Assembly (NCBI RefSeq): GCF_008801925.2
Contig: NZ_CP062803.1
Span: 3,844,001 to 3,908,000, forward strand
Length of the DNA stretch: 64,000 nt
Direction: 5' to 3'
Source of the DNA: Cupriavidus basilensis
Lineage (GTDB): Bacteria > Pseudomonadota > Gammaproteobacteria > Burkholderiales > Burkholderiaceae
Shown here: one piece after another, positions 16,018-25,601 of the stretch
Position numbering within the stretch: the stretch's first letter is position 1
How the letters are laid out: each line of letters starts with the position of its first letter
Position numbers and translations under genes: made by a program
Notes under the pieces: model-generated
What the model was told of the DNA's origin: nothing
The model's input: the letters and a program-made list of their open reading frames with translations, nothing else
Databases searched by the model: none

Positions 16018-17646
16018 ATGCCCACCACGCCGCTGGCCCAGAGCCCGTGCGACGACGCAGCGCTGCGCGCCGCCCCTGGCGGGCCACCCTGCGCCAGGGC
16101 CGACGAACCGTGGGTGCTGGCCGCCACCATCCTGGCGTCGAGCATGGCCTTCATCGATGGCACCGTGGTCAACGTGGCCCTGCCCGCGCTGCAAAAGGAT
16201 TTCGACGCGAGCCTGGGCGGCATGCAGTGGGTGGTGGAAGCCTATGCGTTGCTACTGGCAGCCTTGCTGCTGGTGGGCGGCGCCTGCGGTGACCGCTTCG
16301 GGCGCCGTCGCGTGTTTGCGCTGGGCGTGGCGGTTTTCGCAGCCAGCTCGGCCTGGTGCGGGCTGGCCGGCAACATTGGCCACCTGGTCGCCGCGCGGGC
16401 CGCGCAGGGCGTGGGCGCGGCGTTGCTGGTGCCAGGCAGCCTGGCGTTGCTGTCGGCCTCGTTCGATGCGAGCCGGCGGGGCAAGGCCATCGGCACCTGG
16501 TCCGGCGCCACCGCCATGACCACCGCGCTCGGGCCCGTGGTGGGCGGCTGGCTGATCGAGCATCTGTCGTGGCGCGCCGCCTTCCTGGTCAACCTGCCAC
16601 TGGCGGCGGCGGTGCTGGCCATCGTATTCTGGCGCGTGCCGGAAAGCCGCGCACCGCAGCATCCCGGTGGACTCGACTGGCCCGGCAGCCTGCTCGCCGC
16701 GTTGGGGCTGGGTGGCGTGGTCTACGGCCTGATCGAGTCACCGGCGCGGGGCTGGAGCCACCCGGCCGTGTGGATGCCGTCTGCCGCCGGCCTTGTTGCG
16801 CTCGGGTTGTTCGTGCTGGTGGAGGCCCGCGTGGCCAACCCTGTGATGCCGCCCGCGCTGTTCCGCTCGCGCGCTTTCCTGGGTGCCAACCTGCTCACCT
16901 TGCTGCTCTACGCGGCGCTGGGGGGCGGCCTGTTCTTCTTCCCGCTCAACCTGATCCAGGTGCAGGGCTATTCGTCGACGCAGGCCGGCGCTGCCCTGCT
17001 GCCGTTCATCCTGCTGATGTTCCTGCTGTCCGGCTGGGCCGGCGGGCTGGTGGACCGGCATGGCGCACGCAAGCCGCTGATCGTGGGCCCGCTGGTAGCG
17101 GCAGCGGGTTTCGCGCTGTTTGCGTTGCCCGGTGCCGCCGCCAGCGGCGGCAGCTACTGGCTGACCTTCTTTCCCGCGGTGCTGGTGCTTGGCGCGGGCA
17201 TGACGATCAGCGTGGCGCCGCTGACCACCACCGTCATGAACGCCGTGCCGCTTGGCTCGGCGGGCACGGCGTCCGGCATCAACAATGCGGCGGCACGCGT
17301 GGCCACGCTGCTGGCGATTGCCATGCTGGGGATCGTGATGGTCGGCGTGTTCGACTACCGGCTGGACCGCGCGCTTGGCCAGTCGGTGGCCAGCGGCGCG
17401 GTGTCAGTGCAGGTGGCGCGGTCCGTGCAGGCGCAACGTGCGAAACTCGCCGCCATCGCGCTGCCGGCGGCCACGGACCCGCAGGTAAAAGCGGCCGTCC
17501 GGCGGGCGGTGGACAGCGCCTTCGTGGCAGGATTTCGCTGGGTCATGCTGCTGTCGGCGCTGCTGGCTGCCGGCGGCGCAGCATGCGCCTGGGCGTTCCT
17601 GAGCCCGGCGCACGGCAAGACCGGCACCGGGAATGCCGGCGGCTAG
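16018..17646 (+). CDS. DHA2-type (EmrB/QacA) MFS drug exporter, 14 helices
   Basis: A 542-residue transporter with about 14 predicted helices. Motif A appears as GDRFGRRRVF and the export motif C region as GATAMTTALGPVVGGWLIE. SSMAFIDGTVVNVALPAL near residue 40 is the D1 signature typical of the DHA2 family. It exports hydrophobic or amphipathic compounds with proton exchange. No EmrA-like membrane fusion partner is nearby. It lies 25 bases after the flavoprotein and converges with the next small gene, overlapping its stop by 4 bases. Confidence 0.88.
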   Translation: MPTTPLAQSPCDDAALRAAPGGPPCARADEPWVLAATILASSMAFIDGTVVNVALPALQKDFDASLGGMQWVVEAYALLLAALLLVGGACGDRFGRRRVFALGVAVFAASSAWCGLAGNIGHLVAARAAQGVGAALLVPGSLALLSASFDASRRGKAIGTWSGATAMTTALGPVVGGWLIEHLSWRAAFLVNLPLAAAVLAIVFWRVPESRAPQHPGGLDWPGSLLAALGLGGVVYGLIESPARGWSHPAVWMPSAAGLVALGLFVLVEARVANPVMPPALFRSRAFLGANLLTLLLYAALGGGLFFFPLNLIQVQGYSSTQAGAALLPFILLMFLLSGWAGGLVDRHGARKPLIVGPLVAAAGFALFALPGAAASGGSYWLTFFPAVLVLGAGMTISVAPLTTTVMNAVPLGSAGTASGINNAAARVATLLAIAMLGIVMVGVFDYRLDRALGQSVASGAVSVQVARSVQAQRAKLAAIALPAATDPQVKAAVRRAVDSAFVAGFRWVMLLSALLAAGGAACAWAFLSPAHGKTGTGNAGG

Positions 17647-17900
17647 CGCGTCTGGCGCCGCGGCGCCGGCGCCGCGCGCTCGCCCAGGTACACCAGCAGC
17701 AGCTCCTCGGCGGTGAGGCACCGGAGCCTGGCTTCGCGGCCGATGGCGCGCTCCAGCTCCGAGAGCTGAAAGGCTTCCACGCTCATGCCGACGGCTTGCG
17801 CGTGGCGCGGGGTGATGAACTTGAGCAGCGCCACCACTTCGGGGTTGTCGGCGAGAAAACGCTCGTGGGCAAGTTGCAAGCGTTCGGGGGAAAGAGTCAT
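17643..17900 (-). CDS. Small hypothetical protein
   Basis: An 85-residue helical, charged protein (MTLSPERLQLAHERFL... to LTAEELLLVYLGERA). There is no signal peptide, membrane segment or motif I recognise. ATG 17900 is chosen because the longer frame upstream is Arg/Pro-rich. Its stop overlaps the exporter stop by 4 bases. The composition looks genuinely coding, so it is probably real, but its function is unknown. Confidence 0.6.
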   Translation of the reverse strand: MTLSPERLQLAHERFLADNPEVVALLKFITPRHAQAVGMSVEAFQLSELERAIGREARLRCLTAEELLLVYLGERAAPAPRRQTR

Positions 17901-18062
17901 CGGGAAGGGACCGCAATAAGGTGGGTGCAAGGTGGGTGGGGCGCGACGTGCCGGTGAGCAGGCACGAGGCAGGAATGCGCGCCAGCGTCCGCGCATTACA
18001 CCACAGCCGTGCCGGTGCCCCGACCGCAGCGCTACCGGAACGCAAGCGCAGGCCTCGCCGCG

Positions 18063-18461
18063 TTATTGCGCCTTGGCGGTATAGCGCTCCCGCTCGACAT
18101 AGCGGACCAGGTAGCTGCGGGTCTTGGCTTCGGTATCCTGGCTCACCCGGTCAGCGGCCTGGCGCGCGCCATCGCGCCCATGCGAGGACACCATCTGTGC
18201 ATCCAGGTAGTCGCGAAACGCCGTGTGCATGGCGTCGAGCCGGGGCCGGCACGCCTTGAGCGCCGCGCTGGTGAGATCCTGCGCAGAGGCGCTGCTGGCC
18301 ATGCCGGCATCGGCCTGGTCCTTGGCGCAAGTGGTATAGGCAGCACGCAGCGACTGCCACTGCTCGTTGGCTTCGCTGACGGCTTGCGGATCGGCGGGCG
18401 CGCGCGAGGCGCAGGCTGCTGCCAGCAGCGTAACGGGGATGAGAGCGAGAACGGATTTCAT
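18063..18461 (-). CDS. Putative small lipoprotein
   Basis: A 132-residue protein. The N-terminus MKSVLALIPVTLLAAACAS is a lipoprotein signal with the lipidated cysteine at about residue 17. The rest is helical, with two cysteines that could form a disulfide. It is predicted to be anchored in a membrane facing the periplasm. I do not recognise a family. Confidence 0.65.
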   Translation of the reverse strand: MKSVLALIPVTLLAAACASRAPADPQAVSEANEQWQSLRAAYTTCAKDQADAGMASSASAQDLTSAALKACRPRLDAMHTAFRDYLDAQMVSSHGRDGARQAADRVSQDTEAKTRSYLVRYVERERYTAKAQ

Positions 18462-18776
18462 GTTGCATGGACCTGCGGCGCACGCCGGGGTTCCTGGACT
18501 GCCGGGAATGCCCCCCGACAAAGCCGCGGCCGCAGTGTAGGACAGGCACGCATCAAAAATGCAGCCCCCGTCCTACAGCATTGAGCGCACGCACTTTGTA
18601 TATTTTACAGAAGCGGGGAGAGGTCCATCGGCATTCGGGGAAAACCCCATGACCTGGCTGGCCACATGAATTCACGTTTCTACAAGTGCCGATTACGCCT
18701 ATCCTTCATGTGACGTGCGTAGCGTGGCTCCGGGCTATCCGGTGCGGTGAGAGGTAAAACAATCAGGAGAGTGAGT
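18462..18776. other. Divergent intergenic region between two lipoprotein genes
   Basis: About 315 bases between the leftward lipoprotein gene and the rightward SYLF gene, so it should hold both promoters. An AT-rich patch lies near 18595-18615. The ribosome site AGGAG of the SYLF gene is at 18765-18769. I see nothing else definite. Confidence 0.4.
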
Positions 18777-19355
18777 ATGGAACGCAGATCGTTTCTGACG
18801 GTAGGGGCTGGACTGGTGGTGGCAAGTTCAGGCCTGCTGGGCGCGTGTACGACCACACCCAATGCGCCCACCGACAAGGCCGCCAAGCGCCGCGAGATCG
18901 ATGGCGGCGTGGATGGTACGCTCAACAAGCTGTACGAGACGGCGAAGGGTTCACGCGAACTCGCCAACCGCGCGCGCGGCATCCTGGTCTTCCCCAACGT
19001 CCTCTCGGCCGGCTTCTTCGTGGGCGGCGAATATGGCGATGGCGCACTGCGCGCGGGCGGCGCCAACCGTGGCTATTACCGTCTCATCACGGGCTCGTTC
19101 GGCTTTCAGTTCGGGGCACAGTCCAAGGCCGTCATCCTGATGTTCATTACGCAGGATGCATTCGACAAGTTCGTCGCCAGCAGCGGCTGGACCGCTGGCG
19201 TGGACGCTACCGTGGCACTGGCCAAGATTGGCGCCAATGGCACCCTGGACACCAATACCGCCCAGCAGCCCGTGGTTGGCTTCGTGGTCACCAACGCGGG
19301 CCTGATGGCCGGCGTGAGCCTGGAAGGCTCGAAGATCAGCAAGCTCGACATCTGA
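18777..19355 (+). CDS. SYLF/Ysc84-domain lipoprotein
   Basis: A 192-residue protein with a lipoprotein signal (lipobox LLGAC, cysteine 24), then a SYLF (lipid-binding, Ysc84-type) domain. Hallmarks are RGILVFPNVLSAGFFVGGEYGDG, the SFGFQFGAQSKAVILMF core and the TNAGLMAGVSLEGSKISKL end. It starts at ATG 18777 after AGGAG (18765-18769). Bacterial members are often induced by envelope or osmotic stress; the exact role is unclear. A strong terminator follows. Confidence 0.85.
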   Translation: MERRSFLTVGAGLVVASSGLLGACTTTPNAPTDKAAKRREIDGGVDGTLNKLYETAKGSRELANRARGILVFPNVLSAGFFVGGEYGDGALRAGGANRGYYRLITGSFGFQFGAQSKAVILMFITQDAFDKFVASSGWTAGVDATVALAKIGANGTLDTNTAQQPVVGFVVTNAGLMAGVSLEGSKISKLDI

Positions 19356-19383
19356 GGCCACGCAGCGTGCCGGCCTGTATGCG

Positions 19384-19422
19384 GGGGCCGGGTTGCGAAG
19401 GCAGCCCGGCCCCTGACTTTTT
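19384..19422 (+). terminator. Rho-independent terminator after the SYLF gene
   Basis: A 13-bp stem (19384-19396 with 19401-19413, one G-T pair) with a GAAG loop, followed by TGAC and TTTTT at 19418-19422. Confidence 0.75.
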
Positions 19423-19528
19423 CCGGCCCTGCCGGCACGGCGCCGCCGCACCAGCCAGACTCCCTCACGCATTGTTACCGCATGCGCCACGCTAACCGGC
19501 TAGAATCCGTCCCTTTGGCCGAATTCAC

Positions 19529-20428
19529 ATGTGGTTCAAGAATCTCCAGCTGCACCGTCTGTCCGCACCGTGGTCCCTCGCCGCCGAAGAGGTCGAGGAG
19601 TGCCTGGCGCGCCACGCATTTTTCCCTGGCACCAGCCTGGAGATGCAAACCCAGGGCTGGGCCTCGCCGCGTGACAACGGCGCGCTCGTCCACCAGGTCG
19701 GCAAGCAGTTGCTGCTGACCATGCGCACCGAAAAGAAGCTGCTGCCCTCCACCGTGGTCAACCAGGTCACCAAGGCCCGCGCCGTGGAACTGGAAGAGCA
19801 GCAAGGCTTCAAGCCGGGCCGCAAGCAGATGCGCGAGCTCAAGGAGCAGGTCACCGAAGAACTGCTGCCGCGCGCGTTCAGCATCCGGCGCGACACCCGC
19901 GTGTGGATCGACCCGGTCAACGGCTGGCTCGCCATCGACGCTGCCGCCCCGGCCAAGGCCGATGAAGTGCGCGGCATGCTGTTCAAGGCCATCGACCCGC
20001 TGCCGCTGGACAACCTGCATGTGAACCAGTCGCCGGTCACCGCCATGACCGACTGGCTGGCCACCGACACGGCCCCGGCCGGCTTCACCCTCGACCAGGA
20101 AATGGAGCTGCAGTCCAGCGCCGAGAGCAAGGCCACGGTGCGTTATGTGCGCCATCCGCTGGATGCCGAGGACCTGCGCCGCCACATTGCCGCCGGCAAG
20201 CGCTGCACGCGCCTGGCGATGACCTGGAACGACCGCGTGTCCTTCGTGCTCACCGAGTCGCTGACCATCAAGCGCGTGGCCCCGCTGGACGTGATCAAGG
20301 AGCAGGCCGACCCGAGCGCCCGCGACGACGAAGAACGCTTCGACGGCGACTTCACCATGATGGCCGGCGAACTGGCCAACCTGCTGTCGGACCTGACCGC
20401 CGCGCTCGGCGGCGAACGCAAGCTGTAA
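19529..20428 (+). CDS. rdgC: Recombination-associated protein RdgC
   Basis: A 299-residue protein with the RdgC N-terminus [31 protein letters not shown] and the conserved basic/aromatic stretches throughout; the length is typical. RdgC forms a ring-shaped dimer on double-stranded DNA and restrains RecA. It stands alone, with the SYLF terminator upstream and a convergent IclR gene downstream. Confidence 0.95.
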   Translation: MWFKNLQLHRLSAPWSLAAEEVEECLARHAFFPGTSLEMQTQGWASPRDNGALVHQVGKQLLLTMRTEKKLLPSTVVNQVTKARAVELEEQQGFKPGRKQMRELKEQVTEELLPRAFSIRRDTRVWIDPVNGWLAIDAAAPAKADEVRGMLFKAIDPLPLDNLHVNQSPVTAMTDWLATDTAPAGFTLDQEMELQSSAESKATVRYVRHPLDAEDLRRHIAAGKRCTRLAMTWNDRVSFVLTESLTIKRVAPLDVIKEQADPSARDDEERFDGDFTMMAGELANLLSDLTAALGGERKL

Positions 20429-20470
20429 GCCAGCGCGTCAGCGGGCCGCCCAGGCCGGTTCAACCTGGAT

Positions 20471-21355
20471 TCAGGCGCCGCCGCCCGGCGGCGCCGCGCC
20501 GTAGCCCAGCAACCTGCTGGCGACCTGTGCCTCATGGCGCACGGCCACGGCGATGGGCCCATGCATCGACGCATCGAAGCCGCCGGTGGCGCCCAGCGCG
20601 GTAAGCACCGCGCAGATGCGGCCCGTGTAGTCGTACAGCGGCGCCGCCACGGCGCTGATGCCCTTCAGGTTGGTATCGCGCACCACCGCGCAGCCGGCGG
20701 CTTGCACTTCGCTGCGCAGCACGCCGATGGGGTCATCGCGATCGAGCTGCGCGCGCAGGTCCGCCGGCGCCGCCGCGAGTTCTTCTTCCGCCATCGCCCG
20801 CACACGCGGCTCGTCCAGCAAGCCCAGCAGCGCGCGGCCCGTGGCCGACCACAGCATCGGCATCACCGAACCCACCCGCACATTGACCGTCACGGGCAGC
20901 CCCGGCTCCTCGAAGCGCACGATGGTCGGGCCCTTGTTGCCCATCACCGCCACAAAGCAGGTCACGTCCAGGCTCTCGCGCAGGCGGACCAGCGACGGCT
21001 CGGCGATCCGGATCGGATCGACCTGCCGCATCGCTGCCAGGCCGATCAGCATGGCCTCCACGCCCAGAAAATACTGCTGCGATGCCGACGCCTGCGCCAC
21101 CAGCCCCTCGTCGATGAGGCTGGCCAGGTAGCGGTGCACCTTGGCCGGGCTCTCGCCGATATGCGCAGCCAGCGCGGTCAGGCTGGCGCGCCCGCCAAGG
21201 TTGGCCAGGCCCTTGAGCACGGTCATGCCGGTCTGCGCCGATTGCACGCGCTGGCGGCGCTCGCGCGCCGGCGGTTCAGCAGGCATGGCGGGATCGGCGG
21301 GATCGCCTGAGGTGCCTGAGGTACGTGAGGCGCTTGGGTTGGTTCTTGTCTTCAT
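20471..21355 (-). CDS. IclR-family transcriptional regulator
   Basis: A 294-residue regulator. A 40-residue disordered N-terminus is followed by the IclR winged helix (about 41-105; LTALAAHIGESPAKVHRYLA) and the effector-binding domain, with the typical ATGRALLG and DYTGRICAVL segments. It is divergent from a Bug protein gene that precedes a P450 gene. The intergenic region holds an IclR-like palindrome (21423-21435). It probably controls uptake and oxidation of the P450 substrate. Confidence 0.9.
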   Translation of the reverse strand: MKTRTNPSASRTSGTSGDPADPAMPAEPPARERRQRVQSAQTGMTVLKGLANLGGRASLTALAAHIGESPAKVHRYLASLIDEGLVAQASASQQYFLGVEAMLIGLAAMRQVDPIRIAEPSLVRLRESLDVTCFVAVMGNKGPTIVRFEEPGLPVTVNVRVGSVMPMLWSATGRALLGLLDEPRVRAMAEEELAAAPADLRAQLDRDDPIGVLRSEVQAAGCAVVRDTNLKGISAVAAPLYDYTGRICAVLTALGATGGFDASMHGPIAVAVRHEAQVASRLLGYGAAPPGGGA

Positions 21356-21422
21356 GGGCGGAGATTCTAGTGCCGTGCATGGCGCGGCGGCATCAATCCC
21401 ACGTTAACCCGCATCGCCATAT

Positions 21423-21449
21423 TACGCAATGCGTATATCATTTACGCAT
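21423..21449. promoter_or_regulatory. Candidate IclR operator palindrome plus half-site
   Basis: A perfect palindrome TACGCA-A-TGCGTA (21423-21435) is followed by TTTACGCAT at 21441-21449, a further copy of the same half-site. It lies midway between the divergent IclR and Bug genes. Confidence 0.55.
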
Positions 21450-21506
21450 AACAACGCCGGACCGCGCCACGCTTCGACCGGCACCCAAACGGGAACAGGA
21501 GACAAG

Positions 21507-22490
21507 ATGATCACCATTCGCAAATGCATCGCCGCAGGCCTTGGCCTGGCCGCCATCCCCATGCTGGCTGCCACCGCTGCCGCCGAGCCGGCCTACCCCG
21601 CCAAGCCGGTGCGCTGGATCGTGCCGTACGCAGCCGGCGGCGGCTCAGACTTCCTGGCGCGCTCCATCGGCCAGGCCCTCTCGGCCCGGCTTGGCCAGCC
21701 CGTGCTGGTGGACAACAAGCCGGGGGGCAATACCGCGATCGGCGCAGCGGAAACCGCACGCGCGCCGGCGGACGGCTACACGGTGCTGTCGGCGGACAAC
21801 GGCACGCTGGTGTTCAACCCGGCGCTGTACAAAACGCTTTCCTACAACCCGGTCAAGGACCTGGCGCCAGTCACCTTGCTGGGCCGCTTTCCGATGATCC
21901 TGGTGGTGGGGCCGGGCATGAACGTCAACACCGTGCAGGAGTTCGTCGCCCGCGCCAAATCCAAGCCGGGCGGCATCGACTACGCCTCGGCCGGTGCCGG
22001 CAGCCCGCACCATCTCGCCATGGAACTGCTCAAGGTGGAGGCAGGGCTGAACATGGTCCACGCCCCCTATCGCGGCGCGGCGCCCGCGCTGGCCGACGTG
22101 GCCGGCGGCCAGGTCCCGGCCATGATGGTCGACCTGGCCGCGGGCGCGGGTTTCATCAAGGGCGGCAAGGTCAAGGCGCTGGCCGTGGCCAACCCGACCC
22201 GCCTGCCTCAGTTGCCGGACGTGCCGACCTTTGCCGAGGCAGGCTACAAGAACGTGGAGGCCGCCGCGCTGGTGGGCATGGTGGTGCCGGCCGCCACGCC
22301 GCCGGAGATCGTCGCCACGCTGAACAAGCAGGTGGTGGCCGCGATCAAGGATCCGGGCGTGAACAAGCGGCTGGTGGACTTCGGCGTGGAACCGGTCGGC
22401 AACACGCCCGCGCAATACGCCGAACTGCTGCGCAGCGAGACCACGCGCTGGCACAAGCTGATCCGCGACCTGAAGATCACGCTGGAGTAA
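21507..22490 (+). CDS. Bug-family solute-binding protein
   Basis: A 327-residue periplasmic binding protein. The signal peptide ends near residue 25 (ATAAAE). It then has YPAKPVRWIVPYAAGGGSDFLAR and DNKPGGNTAIGAAETARAPADGYT, the standard Bug signatures. AGGAG (21498-21502) precedes ATG 21507. It lies 54 bases upstream of the P450 fusion gene in an apparent two-gene operon, so its ligand may be the P450 substrate or a related aromatic acid. No TctAB partner is nearby. Confidence 0.9.
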   Translation: MITIRKCIAAGLGLAAIPMLAATAAAEPAYPAKPVRWIVPYAAGGGSDFLARSIGQALSARLGQPVLVDNKPGGNTAIGAAETARAPADGYTVLSADNGTLVFNPALYKTLSYNPVKDLAPVTLLGRFPMILVVGPGMNVNTVQEFVARAKSKPGGIDYASAGAGSPHHLAMELLKVEAGLNMVHAPYRGAAPALADVAGGQVPAMMVDLAAGAGFIKGGKVKALAVANPTRLPQLPDVPTFAEAGYKNVEAAALVGMVVPAATPPEIVATLNKQVVAAIKDPGVNKRLVDFGVEPVGNTPAQYAELLRSETTRWHKLIRDLKITLE

Positions 22491-22544
22491 CCGCGGCGCA
22501 CCGCACCCGCCCCCCCCTGCCAACGAGAACACGGAGCAACAAGC

Positions 22545-24893
22545 ATGGCCAACGCCACCCCCAATCCATACGCCTCGGGATGTCCCGTTGACCATCACTT
22601 GCTGACAGCGCAGCGCTCGCCCACCGGCTGCCCGGTCAGCCCGGGCGCGGCCAGCTTCGATCCCTTCGAGGACGGCTACCAGCAGGACCCGCCCGAGTAC
22701 GTGCGCTGGGCGCGCGAGCGGGAGCCGGTCTTCTACAGCCCCAGGCTGGGCTACTGGGTGGTGACGCGCTACGACGACATCAAGGCGATCTTCCGCGACA
22801 ACCTCACCTTCAGCCCCTCCATCGCGCTGGAGAAGATCACGCCGACGGGGCCGGAAGCCAACGCCGTGCTGGCGTCCTACGGCTACGCCATGAACCGCAC
22901 GCTGGTCAACGAGGACGAGCCTGCGCACATGCCGCGCCGCCGCGTGCTGATGGCGCCGTTTACGCCCGAGGAACTCAAGCATCACGAGCCCATGGTGCGC
23001 AAGCTCGCGCGCGAGTATGTCGACCGCTTTGTCGACGACGGCCGCGCCGACCTGGTCGACCAGATGCTGTGGGAAGTACCGCTGACCGTGGCGCTGCATT
23101 TTCTCGGCGTGCCCGAGGAAGACATGGACCTGCTGCGCAAGTATTCCATCGCGCATACCGTCAATACCTGGGGCCGGCCCAGGCCGCAGGAGCAGGTCGA
23201 AGTCGCGCACGCCGTAGGCAACTTCTGGCAACTGGCCGGCAAGATCCTCGACAAGATGCGGCAGGACCCGTCCGGCCCGGGCTGGATGCGCTATGGCATC
23301 CGCAAGCAGGTGGAGTATCCGGAGATCGTCACCGACTCCTACCTGCACTCGATGATGATGGCCGGCATTGTCGCCGCGCATGAAACCACGGCCAACGCCA
23401 CGGCCAATGCCATGAAGCTGCTGCTGCAGCATCCGCGCGCCTGGCAAGAGATCTGCGAAGACCCGGGCCTGATCCCGAACGCGGTAGAGGAATGCCTGCG
23501 GCACAACGGCTCGGTGGCGGCCTGGCGGCGCCTGGCCACGCGCGACGTGCAGGTAGGCGGCGTCGACATTCCCGCCGGCGCCAAGCTGCTGATCGTGACG
23601 TCCTCGGCCAACCACGACGAGCGGCACTTCGCCGATGCGGATCTCTTCGACATCCGCCGCGAGAACGCCAGCGACCAGCTCACCTTCGGCTACGGCTCGC
23701 ACCAGTGCATGGGCAAGAACCTGGCGCGCATGGAGATGCAGGTCTTCCTGGAGGAGCTCACGCGGCGCCTGCCCCATATGCGCCTGGCGGAGCAGCGATT
23801 CAGCTACGTGCCAAACACCTCGTTCCGCGGGCCCGAGCACGTGTGGGTGGAATGGGATCCGAAGCAAAACCCCGAGCGCGCCAACCCCGCGCTACTAGAA
23901 GTACAAGTGCCGGTGCGCATTGGCGAGCCGTTGGGGCATGCAATCAGCCGGCCGGTGGTGGTGGCCAGCGTGACCCAGGCGGCCGAGGGCATTGTCAGGC
24001 TGCGGCTGGTGTCGCCCGATGGCAAGCCGATGCCGCGCTGGGCGCCGGGCTCGCACATCGACGTGGAATGCGCAGGCACCGGACTGTCGCGGCAATACTC
24101 GCTGTGCGGCGACCCGGACGACAGCGGTGCGCTGGAGATCGCCGTGCTGCGCGAAGCGCAAGGCCGTGGCGGCTCCGCTTGGGTGCATGACAGCGTCAAG
24201 GCCGGCGACCGGCTGAAGATCCGCGGCCCGCGCAACCATTTCCGGCTGGATGAGGCCGCGGGCAAGCTGATCCTGATCGCCGGGGGCATCGGCATCACGC
24301 CCGTCAGCGCCATGGCGCGGCGTGCCAAGGCGCTCGGCATGGACTACACCTTGCACTACAGCGGGCGCTCGCGCGCGTCCATGGCACTGCTCGACGAGCT
24401 CATCGCGCTGCACGGCGACCGCCTGCATGTCTACGCCAAGGATGAAGGCAAGCGCAACGATCTCGCCAGCCTGCTCGGGCAGCCCCAGGCGGATACGCAG
24501 ATCTACGCCTGCGGCCCCGCGCGCATGCTGGCGGCACTGCAGGAACAGTGCGCCGGCTGGCCCGCCGACGCGCTGCGCATCGAGCATTTCGAGTCGGCGC
24601 TGGCCACGCTGGACCCCGGCCAGGAGCAGGCGTTCGAAGCCGAGCTGAAGGACTCCGGCATCGTCGTCGCGGTCGCCCCGGGCCAGACGCTGCTGGCCGC
24701 GCTGCGCGCCGCCAACATCGACATGCAAAGCGATTGCGAGGAAGGCCTGTGCGGCTCCTGCGAGGTGCGCGTGCTGGCCGGCGAAATCGACCACCGCGAC
24801 GTGGTGCTCACGCGCGCGGAGCGCGAGGCCAACGCCAAGATGATGGCCTGCTGCTCGCGCGCGAAATGCCAGCGGATCGTGCTGGAGCTATAA
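22545..24893 (+). CDS. Self-sufficient cytochrome P450 fused to an FMN/2Fe-2S reductase (CYP116B-type)
   Basis: A 782-residue catalytically self-sufficient monooxygenase. The P450 domain (about 1-430) has the I-helix AGIVAAHETT (about 273-282), ExxR at E316-R319 and the heme loop FGYGSHQCMG with the thiolate Cys388. The phthalate-dioxygenase-reductase-like part has RQYSL (from R516), GGIGITP (from G580) and CGPARM. The C-terminal plant-type [2Fe-2S] ferredoxin has C731, C736, C739 and C769 (CX4CX2CX29C). This order is that of CYP116B enzymes such as P450RhF and the Cupriavidus metallidurans enzyme, which pass NAD(P)H electrons to heme within one chain. The substrate is unknown. Confidence 0.94.
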   Translation: MANATPNPYASGCPVDHHLLTAQRSPTGCPVSPGAASFDPFEDGYQQDPPEYVRWAREREPVFYSPRLGYWVVTRYDDIKAIFRDNLTFSPSIALEKITPTGPEANAVLASYGYAMNRTLVNEDEPAHMPRRRVLMAPFTPEELKHHEPMVRKLAREYVDRFVDDGRADLVDQMLWEVPLTVALHFLGVPEEDMDLLRKYSIAHTVNTWGRPRPQEQVEVAHAVGNFWQLAGKILDKMRQDPSGPGWMRYGIRKQVEYPEIVTDSYLHSMMMAGIVAAHETTANATANAMKLLLQHPRAWQEICEDPGLIPNAVEECLRHNGSVAAWRRLATRDVQVGGVDIPAGAKLLIVTSSANHDERHFADADLFDIRRENASDQLTFGYGSHQCMGKNLARMEMQVFLEELTRRLPHMRLAEQRFSYVPNTSFRGPEHVWVEWDPKQNPERANPALLEVQVPVRIGEPLGHAISRPVVVASVTQAAEGIVRLRLVSPDGKPMPRWAPGSHIDVECAGTGLSRQYSLCGDPDDSGALEIAVLREAQGRGGSAWVHDSVKAGDRLKIRGPRNHFRLDEAAGKLILIAGGIGITPVSAMARRAKALGMDYTLHYSGRSRASMALLDELIALHGDRLHVYAKDEGKRNDLASLLGQPQADTQIYACGPARMLAALQEQCAGWPADALRIEHFESALATLDPGQEQAFEAELKDSGIVVAVAPGQTLLAALRAANIDMQSDCEEGLCGSCEVRVLAGEIDHRDVVLTRAEREANAKMMACCSRAKCQRIVLEL

Positions 24894-24906
24894 GCGCGGC
24901 GCGCGC

Positions 24907-25533
24907 TCAGCCGCCCTGCTCTGCTGCCAGCTTCGCATCGATGGCACGCGCCCGCGCCACCGCCGGGCGCGCGTTGATGCGGTCGATATAAGCCTGCACC
25001 ACCGGCGTCGCTTCGACCAGCTTGAACATGGTGGTCCAGGTCAGCGCGGTGCCCCACAGCACGTCGGCCGCGGTGAAGGTGTCGCCCAGCAGGTAGGGGC
25101 CTTTTTCCAGCTGGCCCAGCAACGTGCCGATGGTGGTGTCGTAATCGCCGTAAGGGCACATCGTGCGCGGCGTCTCGCGCTGCTGCGAGCGGTCCACCAG
25201 CGCCGGCTCGAAGCAGGAACCGTAGAACACCATCCAGCGCAGGTAAGGCCCGCGCAGCGGATCGGTCAGCGCGGGCGCCAGCCTCGCCTGCGGGAACAGG
25301 TCGGCCAGAAAGATGAACACGGCCGCCTGCTCCGTCACCAGCGCATCGCCATAGCAGATGGCCGGCACCTTGCCCATCGGATTGATGGCCAGGTAAGCCG
25401 GCTCGCGCTGCTCGCCGGCCTTCATGTTGAGCGGGTGGAGACGATACGGCACGCCGAGTTCCTCAAGCAGGGTCAGCGCGCCGGTGGAACGCGTATTGGG
25501 CGAATGGAACAGGGTCAGTTCGGGCTGGGACAT
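24907..25533 (-). CDS. Glutathione S-transferase family protein
   Basis: A 208-residue protein with an N-terminal thioredoxin-like domain (LTLFHSPNTRSTGALTLLEEL, NPMGKVPAI, the EQAAVFIFLAD glutathione site) and an all-helical C-terminal domain with the conserved GDTFTAADV. ATG 25533 has CGGAG just upstream. It may conjugate or reduce electrophiles with glutathione. It converges with the P450 gene and lies downstream of a truncated GFA-family stub, another glutathione-linked family. Confidence 0.87.
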   Translation of the reverse strand: MSQPELTLFHSPNTRSTGALTLLEELGVPYRLHPLNMKAGEQREPAYLAINPMGKVPAICYGDALVTEQAAVFIFLADLFPQARLAPALTDPLRGPYLRWMVFYGSCFEPALVDRSQQRETPRTMCPYGDYDTTIGTLLGQLEKGPYLLGDTFTAADVLWGTALTWTTMFKLVEATPVVQAYIDRINARPAVARARAIDAKLAAEQGG

Positions 25534-25601
25534 GGCATTGGCTCCGGGGGAAAAATCATGCAACTCAGGGCGAGGGGCGCGGCGAAGCGCGCCATCGCGG
25601 A

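Noticed and set aside
21645..23867. A 740-codon open frame antisense to the Bug and P450 genes
   Set aside because: Same reason: shadow composition, while the sense strand carries complete, motif-bearing proteins.
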